Shown piece after piece: positions 8,842-17,305 of a DNA stretch of 64,000 bases (position 1 is its first letter; each line of letters starts with the position of its first letter). The translations under genes and the position numbers were made by a program. The DNA is from Rheinheimera faecalis (GTDB lineage: Bacteria; Pseudomonadota; Gammaproteobacteria; Enterobacterales; Alteromonadaceae): the NCBI RefSeq assembly GCF_021290965.1, contig NZ_JAJOYT010000014.1, positions 27,524 to 91,523 of the forward strand. The letters run 5' to 3'. Below the pieces are notes generated by a model. The model had not been told where the DNA came from, did no database searches, and saw nothing but the letters and a program-made list of their open reading frames with translations.

Positions 8842-8873
8842 AAAAAGGCCACCTTTTTAGCGGCGGCCTTTTT
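8842..8873 (-). terminator. Terminator after ahpF
   Basis: On the minus strand AAAAAGGCCGCC pairs with GGTGGCCTTTTT around a GCTAAAAA loop, with a T-run continuing. It lies 16 bp past the ahpF stop. Confidence 0.85.
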
Positions 8874-8888
8874 GCGCAGGGTGAACAG

Positions 8889-10433
8889 TTAGTTACGGAT
8901 CAGGTAGTCAAAAGCACCTAAAGCCGCTGTTGCACCACTGCCCATCGCAATAATAATTTGCTTGAACGGTGTATTCGTCGCATCGCCTGCAGCAAACACG
9001 CCTTTTAATGACGTCTGGCCGTGGCTGTCGACCATGATTTCACCACGTGGCGTTAATTCCACAGCACCACGTAACCATTCGGTATTTGGTACTAAACCAA
9101 TCTGTACAAAGATACCGGCCAGTTCAACAGTTTTGCTTTCGCCGTTGGTACGGTCTGTGTATTGCAAGCCAACCACACGCTGACCATCACCCAACACTTC
9201 TGTAGTTTGTGCTTGAGTAATAATAGTGATGTTGCCCATAGACTGCGCTTTTTTGATAAGCACTGCGTCTGCACGCAATGCGCTGTCAAACTCCAGCACT
9301 GTGACATGCTGAACAATACCAGCCAGGTCTATAGCAGCTTCAATACCAGAGTTACCACCACCTATCACTGCTACTTTTTTGCCTTTAAATAAAGGACCAT
9401 CACAGTGTGGGCAATAGGCTACACCCTTACCACGGTATTCTTTTTCACCAGGCACGTTCATCTCTCTCCAGCGTGCACCAGGAGATAACACTATGCTTTT
9501 ACTTTTCAGTACTGCGCCGTTTTCAAGCGTGATTTCAAACAAATCGCTTTTGCCCAGTTTCACTGCCTTTTGGCTGTTCATAATGTCCACTTCGTAATGA
9601 CGAACGTGAGACTCTAAGTTAGCCACCAGTTTTGGACCTTCAGTTTCTTTGACAGAAATAAAGTTCTCAATGCCTACAGTATCAGCAACCTGACCACCAA
9701 AACGCTCAGCAACAATGCCTGTGTTCAGGCCTTTACGGGCAGCGTAAATAGCAGCTGCAGAACCAGCAGGGCCACCACCAACAATCAGCATGTCGAAGTT
9801 GTCTTTGGTCTTCAGAGCTTCAGCCTGACGAGCCGCAGCACCGCTATCGACTTTGTTCAGAATATTGGTCAGGGTAATAGCGCCCTGAGAGAACTGCTGA
9901 CCATTTAAATAGACTGTAGGTACTGCCATGATGTTACGTTTGCTGACTTCATCAGGGAATACAGCACCGTCAATCATGGTGGTTTTAATTTTTGGATTCA
10001 CTGCCGCCATTAAATTCAGCGCCTGCACGACTTCAGGACAAGTCTGGCAGCTTAAAGACACAAAAACTTCGAAGTTAAATTCACCTTGTAAGGAAGCAAT
10101 TTGCTCCAGTACAGCAACTTCTTCTTTAATGGTGTGGCCGCCTGAATGCAATAAAGCCAGAACCAATGAAGTAAACTCGTGGCCCATAGGCACACCAGCA
10201 AAACGAATTTGAGTGTTTTTAGCAGTAGAGCGCACCAACATAGATGGCTTTAATACTGCCGGGTCTGTCTCATCTTTTAAATGGATCAGAGAACTTAAAC
10301 CGGCGATATCTTCGGCCAGGCTTTTTAACTCGGCTGCTTTATCGCTGCCGTCTAACGCAACTACCAGCTCCACCGGGCTTTTCAGGTTTTGCAAATAGGT
10401 TTTTAATTGGTTCTTTAAATTGGTATCTAACAT
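8889..10433 (-). CDS. ahpF: Alkyl hydroperoxide reductase subunit F
   Basis: The 514-residue flavoprotein disulfide reductase transfers electrons from NADH to AhpC. The N-terminal double-thioredoxin part carries SCQTC (CxxC), followed by the FAD-binding [17 protein letters not shown], the redox-active CPHC and the NAD-binding [20 protein letters not shown]-type FAD contact is near the end ([13 protein letters not shown]). Start is ATG 10433 with AAGGGG upstream; the frame is open further but without family residues. It follows ahpC in one operon, separated by an intergenic hairpin that probably lowers ahpF expression. Confidence 0.95.
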   Translation of the reverse strand: MLDTNLKNQLKTYLQNLKSPVELVVALDGSDKAAELKSLAEDIAGLSSLIHLKDETDPAVLKPSMLVRSTAKNTQIRFAGVPMGHEFTSLVLALLHSGGHTIKEEVAVLEQIASLQGEFNFEVFVSLSCQTCPEVVQALNLMAAVNPKIKTTMIDGAVFPDEVSKRNIMAVPTVYLNGQQFSQGAITLTNILNKVDSGAAARQAEALKTKDNFDMLIVGGGPAGSAAAIYAARKGLNTGIVAERFGGQVADTVGIENFISVKETEGPKLVANLESHVRHYEVDIMNSQKAVKLGKSDLFEITLENGAVLKSKSIVLSPGARWREMNVPGEKEYRGKGVAYCPHCDGPLFKGKKVAVIGGGNSGIEAAIDLAGIVQHVTVLEFDSALRADAVLIKKAQSMGNITIITQAQTTEVLGDGQRVVGLQYTDRTNGESKTVELAGIFVQIGLVPNTEWLRGAVELTPRGEIMVDSHGQTSLKGVFAAGDATNTPFKQIIIAMGSGATAALGAFDYLIRN

Positions 10434-10546
10434 ATTTGGCCCCTTAGTTACAGCCACCTTCAGGTGGATTGCCACTGCCCTTTTGGACAAAGCTTCGCCG
10501 TACCAGTAAATTCTGGTGAGCAAAACTCACAAATTTCGGAATTAAA

Positions 10547-10566
10547 GGGGCTGAGAGTTCAGCCCC
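10547..10566 (-). terminator. Intergenic hairpin between ahpC and ahpF
   Basis: Perfect 8-bp stem GGGGCTGA/TCAGCCCC with a four-base loop, followed on the minus strand by TTTAAT. The short T-run suggests partial termination or a 3'-end stabiliser, so that peroxiredoxin is made in excess over its reductase. Confidence 0.65.
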
Positions 10567-10584
10567 ACACAGTCTTAATCAGAC

Positions 10585-11151
10585 TTAGATTTTACCAACC
10601 AGGTCTAAAGATGGAGCTAAAGTCGCTTCACCCGGAGTCCATTTAGCTGGACATACTTCACCGTCGTGGTTTGCTACGTATTGTGCAGCCTGAACTTTAC
10701 GGAACAGTTCTGCAGCGCTACGGCCGATACCTAAGTCGTGAATTTCAGCAACTTTGATTTCGCCTTGTGGGTTGATTACGAAAGTACCACGTAAAGCTAA
10801 ACCTTCTTCCTCGATCATCACACCGAAGTTACGAGTGATAGTGCCTGTTGGGTCACCGATCATTGGGTAGTTGATTTTCTTGATAGTTTCAGAAGCATCG
10901 TGCCACGCTTTGTGAGTGAAATGCGTGTCAGTAGATACTGAGTAAACTTCAACACCGATTTCCTGGAACTTAGGGTAGAAATCAGCCAGGTCGCCTAATT
11001 CAGTTGGGCAAACGAAAGTGAAGTCAGCTGGGTAGAATACTACTACTGACCATTTGCCAGCCAGATCCTGTTCAGTCACTGGAACAAATTTACCGTGATG
11101 GAAGGCAGTCGCTTTAAATGGCTTGATGGTGCTGTTGATAATTGAAGACAT
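10585..11151 (-). CDS. ahpC: Alkyl hydroperoxide reductase subunit C (peroxiredoxin)
   Basis: A 188-residue 2-Cys peroxiredoxin of the AhpC/Prx1 class. The peroxidatic Cys is in [15 protein letters not shown] (about residue 47) and the resolving Cys in [12 protein letters not shown] (about 166). It reduces H2O2 and organic peroxides and is recycled by AhpF. ATG 11151 is the family start ([14 protein letters not shown]); the longer open frame upstream is leader DNA. The 230-bp upstream region contains two left-half OxyR-like motifs. Conserved sequence and well-used codons suggest high expression. Confidence 0.95.
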   Translation of the reverse strand: MSSIINSTIKPFKATAFHHGKFVPVTEQDLAGKWSVVVFYPADFTFVCPTELGDLADFYPKFQEIGVEVYSVSTDTHFTHKAWHDASETIKKINYPMIGDPTGTITRNFGVMIEEEGLALRGTFVINPQGEIKVAEIHDLGIGRSAAELFRKVQAAQYVANHDGEVCPAKWTPGEATLAPSLDLVGKI

Positions 11152-11234
11152 TGTCTTACTCCATGTTGGTTGATTACTAAAAATGAACTCGCTTCGATGG
11201 AACAAAGAATAGCTGTTCCACACGATTTGAGATA

Positions 11235-11333
11235 ACGAATTAAATCTATAAAGTTAATCTGTTTTTGTGATTGAAAAACTGAAAATCTTATCTGTTTTTC
11301 CACTTCATTCTACAGTGCCACTATGACAACTAT
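11235..11333 (-). promoter_or_regulatory. Possible OxyR half-sites upstream of ahpC
   Basis: On the minus strand ATAGATTTAAT (from 11249) and ATAGTTGTCAT (from 11333) each fit the left half, ATAG-n-T-nnn-A-n, of the OxyR consensus, but neither is followed by CTAT. Known: ahpC is a classical OxyR target. The match is incomplete, so this is only a candidate. Confidence 0.25.
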
Positions 11334-11385
11334 AAAAACACAGTTCTGAACTGCACTCTCTCTTTGCTAACGAATACCACAAAAA

Positions 11386-12060
11386 ATGCAAAGAATGACT
11401 ATGCTGATTAAGTCAGCTTTAAGGTGGGGGCATAAATTGAAACTTCAAGCGGCTAAAGTTCTGACAGGCTGTGTTTTTTTAGTGCTGACGACAACAGTGG
11501 CCGCAGATAATCCGCCTGTGTATCGTTATCAGCAAGCCAATGGCGTGACCGCTTTTTCCGACAGAGCACCAAAAAACCGACCTTATCAGTTGGTGCGTTT
11601 TGATTGTTTCGCCTGTGAGCTGAAAAGCACTGTGAATTGGCACAATACACCATTGTTTCTGCAGAAGTATCAGCAGGAAATATCCGTAGCTGCAAAAAAC
11701 CATCACCTGGACCCGGCTTTATTAAGAGCTGTGATCCATGCCGAGTCTGCTTTTAATCCCAAAGCATTATCCAAAAGCGGAGCTGCGGGTTTAATGCAAC
11801 TGATGCCGGATACCGCCACTGAAGTAGGAGTAAAAAACGTCTGGCATCAACAACAGAATATTCAGGGCGGTGCTTTTTATCTGTCCTCTTTGCTTAAACG
11901 TTATAAAGGCAATATTAAACTGGCTATGGCGGCTTATAACGCCGGACCCGGTGCTGTAGATAAACATCAGGGTATCCCACCTTACGCTGAAACGCAGACC
12001 TATGTGGAGCGGGTTCAGCTCTTATTCTCGCGTTACCAAAAAGCTGTATACAGTTCCTGA
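11386..12060 (+). CDS. Secreted lytic transglycosylase (SLT domain)
   Basis: A 224-residue exported protein. After a basic N terminus and hydrophobic signal (residues 20-40), residues 44-70 resemble the short DUF4124 module (VYRYQQANGVTAFSDRAP). Residues 95-215 form the SLT lysozyme-like domain with catalytic Glu in HAESAFNPKALSKSGAAGLMQLMP and the AAYNAGPGAV motif. It cleaves the glycan strands of peptidoglycan, giving 1,6-anhydro ends. The DUF4124-SLT arrangement is common in Alteromonadales. It is divergent from ahpC and transcribed alone. Confidence 0.88.
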   Translation: MQRMTMLIKSALRWGHKLKLQAAKVLTGCVFLVLTTTVAADNPPVYRYQQANGVTAFSDRAPKNRPYQLVRFDCFACELKSTVNWHNTPLFLQKYQQEISVAAKNHHLDPALLRAVIHAESAFNPKALSKSGAAGLMQLMPDTATEVGVKNVWHQQQNIQGGAFYLSSLLKRYKGNIKLAMAAYNAGPGAVDKHQGIPPYAETQTYVERVQLLFSRYQKAVYSS

Positions 12061-12195
12061 AACATTTAAAGGCAAAGAGTAACAATTTATAAGCATTTGT
12101 TTTTAAATGATTTTAACTCTTACCGTTCTTTTGCAATTCGTCAGCACAACAGGCAGACTAACAGCACTATCAAGGAGTTGCTTTAAGGACCTGTT

Positions 12196-12960
12196 ATGAA
12201 AAAATTGCTTGCTGTCTGTATTCCGACATTATTACTCAGTGCTTGTGTTATTCACGTAGGCAATAGTTCTGCGGCGGAGGATCTAAAACACGAGCAACTC
12301 CATTTGCATTTAAATGCCGCTGATTTGACTGAATTAAAAGCTGAAACTGAAGCAGGCGACCTGAAAATTATTGGTGTCAAAGGTGCCAGTCAGATTGAAG
12401 TGACTGCAGATCTGTATTCCAGCGAAGACCGCCCCTTTACATTGTCACTGGAAAAACAAGGCTCAGCAGCTGTGCTTAAATCTGTCGGCGGCTCCTGTAT
12501 TGGTATGTGTACTGGTTCTTCTGCTTATGCAGATCTTATCGTCAAAGTACCAGCTGAACTGGCATTAGCACTGGAAGATGGTTCAGGTGATATCAGTATT
12601 GAAGGCTTAAGCTCTGATCTGGTGATTGAAGATGGCTCGGGCAATTTAACAGTGCAAGGTGGTCGTAATCTGGTACTGGAAGATGGTTCAGGTAATGTCA
12701 GTCTGACCCAGCTAACTGGCAATCTGACTGTGGAAGATGGCTCGGGCGATCTGTTTATTCAACAGATTGCAGGTGCTGTGCTGGTGGAAGACGGCTCCGG
12801 TGACACAGATATTCAGCAAGTGAAAGGCATGGTCAGTGTCAGTGATGGTTCTGGCGATATCCGCGTGCAACAAGCTGGTGGTTTTACTTTATTGGACGAT
12901 GGATCTGGTGAGCTGAAAATTGACCAGATCAATGGTCCAGTCAGCTTAAACAAAGACTAA
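12196..12960 (+). CDS. Lipoprotein with seven DGSG repeats (DUF4097-like)
   Basis: A 254-residue lipoprotein (LLLSACVIHVG). Residues 35-125 form a beta-rich head with two close cysteines (SCIGMC). From about residue 128 seven imperfect repeats of 17-19 residues follow, each with a core such as LEDGSGDISI, IEDGSGNLTV or VSDGSGDIRV. This regular spacing is expected of a right-handed beta-helix, as in DUF4097/DUF2807 putative adhesins. The repeats also recur at DNA level as GAAGATGG(T/C)TC. Start ATG 12196 is preceded by AAGGAG a little far upstream. Function unknown. Confidence 0.75.
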   Translation: MKKLLAVCIPTLLLSACVIHVGNSSAAEDLKHEQLHLHLNAADLTELKAETEAGDLKIIGVKGASQIEVTADLYSSEDRPFTLSLEKQGSAAVLKSVGGSCIGMCTGSSAYADLIVKVPAELALALEDGSGDISIEGLSSDLVIEDGSGNLTVQGGRNLVLEDGSGNVSLTQLTGNLTVEDGSGDLFIQQIAGAVLVEDGSGDTDIQQVKGMVSVSDGSGDIRVQQAGGFTLLDDGSGELKIDQINGPVSLNKD

Positions 12961-12967
12961 AAGCTAC

Positions 12968-12998
12968 AAAGGCCAGTGCTCGACTAGTTCTGGCCTTT
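12968..12998 (+). terminator. Terminator between convergent genes
   Basis: AAAGGCCAG/CTGGCCTTT nine-bp stem with a 13-base loop, overlapping the stop codon of the convergent YjdF-like gene. It likely ends the repeat-lipoprotein transcript. Confidence 0.65.
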
Positions 12999-13604
12999 AT
13001 CCGCTGCTGCGCGCAGTTGCCGCAATTGTTTATCATGTAAGCCTTTGAGGGTAAACCAGCCAATCAAAGCACCACTTAACGCCCAGGCCATATCAGACTG
13101 AGTATCCCAGACATACCCCTGAGTTCCTAAAAAAGCTTCTGCATTTTCACCGGATAACAAGGCGACCCACCATTCAATCAGCTCGTAGAAAGCGCTGAAA
13201 GCTAAGCAAAAACAGACACTGAAAAAACATTGCCAGCTTTGGCCAAAAATTAAACCTTTACGCAAAATCAGCTCACGGCAAATAATCACCGGGATAAACC
13301 CCTGAGCAAAATGCCCTACTTTATCGTAATTATTGCGCTCTCCGCCCGTCCAGTCCCGGATCCAGTCAAAGAGTGGAACCTCTGCATAAGTGTAATGACC
13401 GCCAACCATCAAAATTACACAATGCAGCAATATCAATACATAAAGCAAAGGAGTTAGCGCAAAGCGGCTTTTGGTCACAGCCAGCACCACTAAACCAATC
13501 AAGGCCGGTAAGACTTCCAGAAACCAGGTAAATTGATCTTTAGGTGCAATGCCAGACCAGATCAGAACGATAAAAAATACAGCCAACCATAACCCTTGCT
13601 TCAT
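12984..13604 (-). CDS. DUF2238/YjdF-family inner-membrane protein
   Basis: A 206-residue protein with about six transmembrane helices. The segment GGERNNYDKVGHFAQGFIPVIICRE and SAFYELIEWW, then WDTQSDMAWALSGAL, are the conserved D-x-x-GH, YELIEW and DTQ-D motifs of the YjdF (DUF2238) family; the polar residues within membrane segments suggest an active or binding site. The function of the family is not established. It converges with the repeat lipoprotein gene and shares its terminator region. Confidence 0.85.
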   Translation of the reverse strand: MKQGLWLAVFFIVLIWSGIAPKDQFTWFLEVLPALIGLVVLAVTKSRFALTPLLYVLILLHCVILMVGGHYTYAEVPLFDWIRDWTGGERNNYDKVGHFAQGFIPVIICRELILRKGLIFGQSWQCFFSVCFCLAFSAFYELIEWWVALLSGENAEAFLGTQGYVWDTQSDMAWALSGALIGWFTLKGLHDKQLRQLRAAADKGQN

Positions 13605-13799
13605 CCTGAGATCACCTTTTCCAACTCGTTACAGGTATCAAACCAATAAAGCAATCAAAATACAAGGCAAGACTGATGTAAGCCTGTTCCAAAGCCAAAA
13701 TAACCTTCTATCCCCTTAAGTCACCGCTGGTCACTTTTTATAAAACAAATGCCAACAATTACCACAAACTAACACCAGTTCACTGGAGAGGATGAGAAG

Positions 13800-13934
13800 A
13801 TGGAAAATAACAAACAACGATTGACGGGGTTTCTGCTGAGTTTTGCCAGCCTGAGCTGTATTCTGGCTATGGGGCCTTACCTGACATTAAAAACAGCACC
13901 AGCTTTAGGCACTTTGCTGACACTATTGCCCTGA
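13800..13934 (+). CDS. Small membrane protein, 44 residues
   Basis: A short ORF starting with ATG 13800 after GGAGAGGATGAGAAG, so with good purine-rich ribosome binding. The product MENNKQRLTGF.. has a polar N terminus, then a hydrophobic segment of about 20 residues (LLSFASLSCILAMGPYL) and a second hydrophobic tail. It ends 65 bp before the preferred start of the LytS-like kinase gene and is probably translated from the same message. A short helper or regulator of the kinase is possible; no family is recognised. Confidence 0.5.
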   Translation: MENNKQRLTGFLLSFASLSCILAMGPYLTLKTAPALGTLLTLLP

Positions 13935-13998
13935 CCTCTTGTTGTTTTTTGTAAGCTGCGGTAAAACATCAAAGTTGCCTGCTTTTGGAAGCCTTATC

Positions 13999-15108
13999 TT
14001 GTCTGATTTTTTAAGTCGTGCTGTTGAGTTATCAAGCCGTTTTAGCAGAGCCTATCTGCTTGGCCAGCTGATTTTTATCACGCTGTTTTTTGCCAGCTAT
14101 CTGGTGATGATGCAACCTTTTCTGGAATTAGCAGAAACCAGTTTAGCCTCACGCTTTGTGATCCGGGGTGTAATTGACTGTGCCAACATAGTACTTGTCA
14201 CTCATTTGCTGTTAAGGCCTGTGCTGAAATATTATTTACTGAGTGTTTCACAGAAACTACTCCCTGCCCTATGGAGTTTTTTGTATTTAACAGCTTTGTC
14301 GTTATTTTGTTCAGCTATTTCGATGCTGACGACCAAGCTGGATTTATTAAAAACCACTCAAATTGATACCGTTAGCTTTAACCACCAAAACCAACAGGTT
14401 TTGATGGAGTTCTCTCAGTTTAATCAGTGGCTGCTGGGTGGTTTTAACACCCTTATCGTATTGCTGGGCTGGAGCCTGATTTATTTATTCTGGCATGGTC
14501 TGCAACAAAAAAAGCTGTTGCAACAACAGATGCAGCAAGCTCAAATTCAGCAATTGACTTACCAACTCAGCCCGCACTTTTTGTTTAACGCCTTAAATTC
14601 AGTGCGCGCCTTAATTTTTGAAAATCAGCAGCAGGCAGCACAAACCGTCACTCAGTTATCTGAACTCTTGCGTATTCATTTACAAAGCCAAATGCGCCCT
14701 GTCGCCACTTTAGCTGAAGAGTGGCAAACCGCAGAGTTTTACCTGCAGATAGAGCAGGTTCGATTAGAGCAACGGCTGGAAACCAGTATTGAACTGGCTG
14801 ATGATTGCCTGACGCAAAAACTACCAGCGCTGACTTTACTAACGCTGATTGAAAATGCGATTAAACATGGTATCAGCCCCAATGCCGAACCGGGCTGGCT
14901 GAAGGTCAAAGCAGAAAAAATAAGCCACTCTCTTTGGGTGCTATCGGTCAGCAATAGCTACAAAGCTGCCAGCCCCTTTAAAGGCACTGGCAGTTCACTG
15001 GCTAACTTACAACAAAGACTGCAGTTGCAGCTGGGAGATAGTGTCCGATGGCAGCAAACAAAAACAGAGCATCAGTTTGAACTGAGGATGGAGCTGCCTT
15101 ATGTTTAA
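13999..15108 (+). CDS. LytS/AlgZ-type sensor histidine kinase
   Basis: About 369 residues: four to five transmembrane helices (roughly 25-190), a short Gln-rich coiled coil, then the His_kinase domain with phospho-acceptor His in QLSPHFLFNALNSVRAL and an HATPase part (LTLIENAIKHGI, GTGSSLANLQQRL). It should sense a membrane signal and phosphorylate the adjacent LytTR regulator. TTG 13999 is chosen since GGAAG sits seven bases upstream; the open frame reaches TTG 13939, which lacks any ribosome binding site. The 3' end overlaps the regulator gene by 8 bp. Confidence 0.85.
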   Translation: MSDFLSRAVELSSRFSRAYLLGQLIFITLFFASYLVMMQPFLELAETSLASRFVIRGVIDCANIVLVTHLLLRPVLKYYLLSVSQKLLPALWSFLYLTALSLFCSAISMLTTKLDLLKTTQIDTVSFNHQNQQVLMEFSQFNQWLLGGFNTLIVLLGWSLIYLFWHGLQQKKLLQQQMQQAQIQQLTYQLSPHFLFNALNSVRALIFENQQQAAQTVTQLSELLRIHLQSQMRPVATLAEEWQTAEFYLQIEQVRLEQRLETSIELADDCLTQKLPALTLLTLIENAIKHGISPNAEPGWLKVKAEKISHSLWVLSVSNSYKAASPFKGTGSSLANLQQRLQLQLGDSVRWQQTKTEHQFELRMELPYV

Positions 15109-15820
15109 TACTCTGCTGGTGGATGACGAACGTTTAGCCAGAGCCGAATTGCGACGTTTACTGAGCCCCTACCCACAGATCAGTATTCAGGCAGAAGCCA
15201 GCACAGCGGAGCAGGCTTTAGAGCTGATGCAGCAGCAAGCTTTTGATTTGGTGTTTTTAGATATTCAGATGCCGGGTTTATCGGGTTTGCAGCTGGCACC
15301 ACAATTACAGCCACACTGCCATTTTGTATTTTGTACTGCGTTTGAGCACTATGCGTTGGATGCTTTTGAATTGAATGCTTTGGATTATTTATTAAAACCT
15401 GTAGCACCAGAGCGGCTGGAACGAACCATTCAAAAGCTGGAGCAACAGCATTCTTCAGGCCAGCAACAAAGTTACCTGCCTGAACAACATGGCATATTGC
15501 TGAAGTTTGGTGAGATAAGCCGGATCAAACGACTGAATGAAATTCAACGTTTTGAAAGTATTGGCAACCACACAGCAGTCTACTGCGAGGACGGAAAAAG
15601 CTTTTTACATAGCTCCTTATCCAAAGTAGAGATGCGTTTAAACCCGCAGCAGTTTTTTAAAGTCAGCCGCTCCGACATAGTGCGTATTGATGCTATTTCA
15701 CAGATTGAACCAGGTCTGGCTGCAGGTACCCTGATTGTTGTGCTCAAAGATGGCTCGGCAGTGGAAGTCAGCCGCCGTCAGGTGCAGCAACTAAAACAGT
15801 TATTTAATGCCTGGGGTTAA
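15101..15820 (+). CDS. LytTR-family response regulator
   Basis: A 239-residue regulator. Residues 1-115 form a receiver domain: acidic pair VDDE, phospho-acceptor Asp in LVFLDIQMPG, Thr/Lys in FCTAFEHYALDAF and YLLKPV. Residues 135-238 form the LytTR DNA-binding domain (RFESIGNHTAVYCEDGK, FFKVSRSDIVRI, VSRRQVQQLK). It binds direct-repeat sites at target promoters. It overlaps its partner kinase gene by 8 bp, so translation is coupled. Targets are unknown; the next gene downstream (15931) is a candidate. Confidence 0.92.
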   Translation: MFNTLLVDDERLARAELRRLLSPYPQISIQAEASTAEQALELMQQQAFDLVFLDIQMPGLSGLQLAPQLQPHCHFVFCTAFEHYALDAFELNALDYLLKPVAPERLERTIQKLEQQHSSGQQQSYLPEQHGILLKFGEISRIKRLNEIQRFESIGNHTAVYCEDGKSFLHSSLSKVEMRLNPQQFFKVSRSDIVRIDAISQIEPGLAAGTLIVVLKDGSAVEVSRRQVQQLKQLFNAWG

Positions 15821-15930
15821 CCGTATTTCCTCGTTATAGCCCGAAAATCACTTTTTTTAAGGCTTGGGCTGACCCATCTTTTACTCTGAAACTGTTGAAT
15901 ACAAACGTGGATCACACAGAGGGTTAAAAG

Positions 15931-16191
15931 ATGAACGAAATGATGACAACATTAAGCGGCGCTTTTGCCAAAGCTTCACTGACACAATGGCTGATTTTTT
16001 TACCCTTGTTTTTGGGGGTCTACTTTTTGCCAAGCCTGCTTGCGTTGGCTTTTAACCGCAAACATTTGAAACTGATTTTAATTGCCAATATACCAGCTGG
16101 TTTTTCCTTTATTGCCTGGGGTGCATTAATAGTCTGGGCTGTAACAGGCAAAATGATGGAGAAAAAGCAGCCAGAAAAAAGCCCTGTTTAA
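15931..16191 (+). CDS. Superinfection-immunity-like small membrane protein
   Basis: An 86-residue protein with two transmembrane helices. The first half (FLGVYFLPSLLALAF-N-RK) and second half (LILIANIPAGFSFIAWGALIVWAVTGK) match the layout of the Imm_superinfect family, named from the phage T4 Imm protein: YFLPS-hA, a basic loop with an N, then GF-hh-W-hh-WA. Most bacterial members are uncharacterised, so phage immunity is not implied. It lies 110 bp after the LytTR regulator and ends in a strong terminator. Confidence 0.55.
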   Translation: MNEMMTTLSGAFAKASLTQWLIFLPLFLGVYFLPSLLALAFNRKHLKLILIANIPAGFSFIAWGALIVWAVTGKMMEKKQPEKSPV

Positions 16192-16202
16192 TCAGGGCTT
16201 TT
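16177..16202 (+). terminator. Bidirectional terminator
   Basis: AAAAGCCCTG/CAGGGCTTTT ten-bp stem with TTTAAT loop; it overlaps the stop of the small membrane protein gene and can also serve the convergent yfiF-like gene. Confidence 0.88.
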
Positions 16203-16226
16203 TCATGCTCAGACGCTTCGTGTTGT

Positions 16227-17114
16227 TTACTGCTGCTGACGATACCATTCGCCCAAAATCAGGCTGGCAGCCACGCTGACGTTTAACGATTCCACTTTGC
16301 CTGTGCCAGGAATTTGTAAGGCGATATCGGCAGATTTAGCCACAGACTGAGATACACCAAACATTTCTTCACCAAAGACGATCACCACTTTAGCGGGCAA
16401 CTGGCTGCTGTACAGTGATACGCCACCATGGCTTGAGGTGGTCACCAGGGTATAGCCCGCTTGTTTACATAGCTGCAATGCCAAAGGCAGGTTGTCACAA
16501 CTTAAACCTTCAACAAACTCTACACCGCCTTCAGCTGTGCGGGCTGCAGCGCCATGTGCCAGTAAATCCGGGTCTTTCATTACAATGCCGCTAATGCCAA
16601 AGTGAGCGCAACTGCGGGCTATAGCACCTAAATTATGCGGATTACCTACGCCATCTAACGCCAGCAAACAATCCTGCTTTTTACGGCCGTTTTGAGTTAA
16701 ATAAGTGGCCAGTGATACCACTGGCTTACGTTTAACCAACAGCACCACACCACCGTGATGCTGACTGCCTGCTACTTTTTCAAGCTCGGCTTCAGATACC
16801 ACATGGTAGGCTTTTTTATTGGCAGCCAGATATTTCATTAAATCCGCAAACTTAGGTGCCATTTGCTCGCTTAAATACAAACGTACCAGGGCCTCAGGGC
16901 GCTGCAAAAAGGCCACCCGGCAGGCATTTTCACCATAAATTTTGGCTTCTTCCTGACGATTTTGTTTTAACACTTTGGCAGACACAGCTTTAGGCGTAGC
17001 AGTTTTTGCTTCAGATGTTTTGGACGATGCTGGTTTTGCTTTAGTCCATGGCTTTTGTAGCTCTGATCCAGACTGCGATTTTTTATGCTGTGGTGTTGAG
17101 GTTTTGCGATTCAA
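16227..17114 (-). CDS. YfiF-like SPOUT (TrmH-family) RNA methyltransferase
   Basis: About 295 residues. After a basic low-complexity region, EAKIYGENACRVAFLQRPEAL and SQHHGGVVLLV match the substrate-binding domain, and LALDGVGNPHNLGAIARSCAHFGISGIV, VVIVFGEEMFGV and LNVSVAASLILGEWYRQ are motifs 1-3 of the SpoU/TrmH fold. The overall sequence closely follows E. coli YfiF, whose RNA target is not established. TTG 17114 is preferred because AGGA lies upstream and the open frame before it codes for no family residues. It is divergent from rlmJ, a 23S rRNA methyltransferase gene. Confidence 0.85.
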   Translation of the reverse strand: MNRKTSTPQHKKSQSGSELQKPWTKAKPASSKTSEAKTATPKAVSAKVLKQNRQEEAKIYGENACRVAFLQRPEALVRLYLSEQMAPKFADLMKYLAANKKAYHVVSEAELEKVAGSQHHGGVVLLVKRKPVVSLATYLTQNGRKKQDCLLALDGVGNPHNLGAIARSCAHFGISGIVMKDPDLLAHGAAARTAEGGVEFVEGLSCDNLPLALQLCKQAGYTLVTTSSHGGVSLYSSQLPAKVVIVFGEEMFGVSQSVAKSADIALQIPGTGKVESLNVSVAASLILGEWYRQQQ

Positions 17115-17305
17115 GGGAGATCCTGTGCTTGCGGTGTCGCTGATGGCACAGATTTTAACACTGCAAAGCGCAGAAGCCCAAACAACTTCTGACTTGCGGC
17201 GGCTCACAGAATACTTGCCTTTCTGCTCTGGCGCAGTATGCTTGCGCTTTTAGTGCGCATCGACGCGAAAAGCATCTTAAAAACGATCCAAAAAAGAGTG
17301 GGCTT

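Noticed and set aside
10434..10523. N-terminal 30-residue extension of AhpF
   Set aside because: AhpF proteins start [10 protein letters not shown]; the extension covers the intergenic leader and the ATG at 10433 has its own ribosome binding site.
11235..11333. Full OxyR operator upstream of ahpC
   Set aside because: Only left half-sites match; the CTAT halves and 7-bp spacing between dimers are missing, so it is kept as a low-confidence candidate only.
12044..12053. CTGTATACAG palindrome at the end of the transglycosylase gene as a LexA box
   Set aside because: LexA sites need CTGT and ACAG separated by eight bases; here only two separate them and the site is inside coding sequence.
15931..16191. 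Phage immunity role for the Imm-like small protein
   Set aside because: Only a family resemblance; no prophage genes are nearby and most bacterial members have no shown immunity function.
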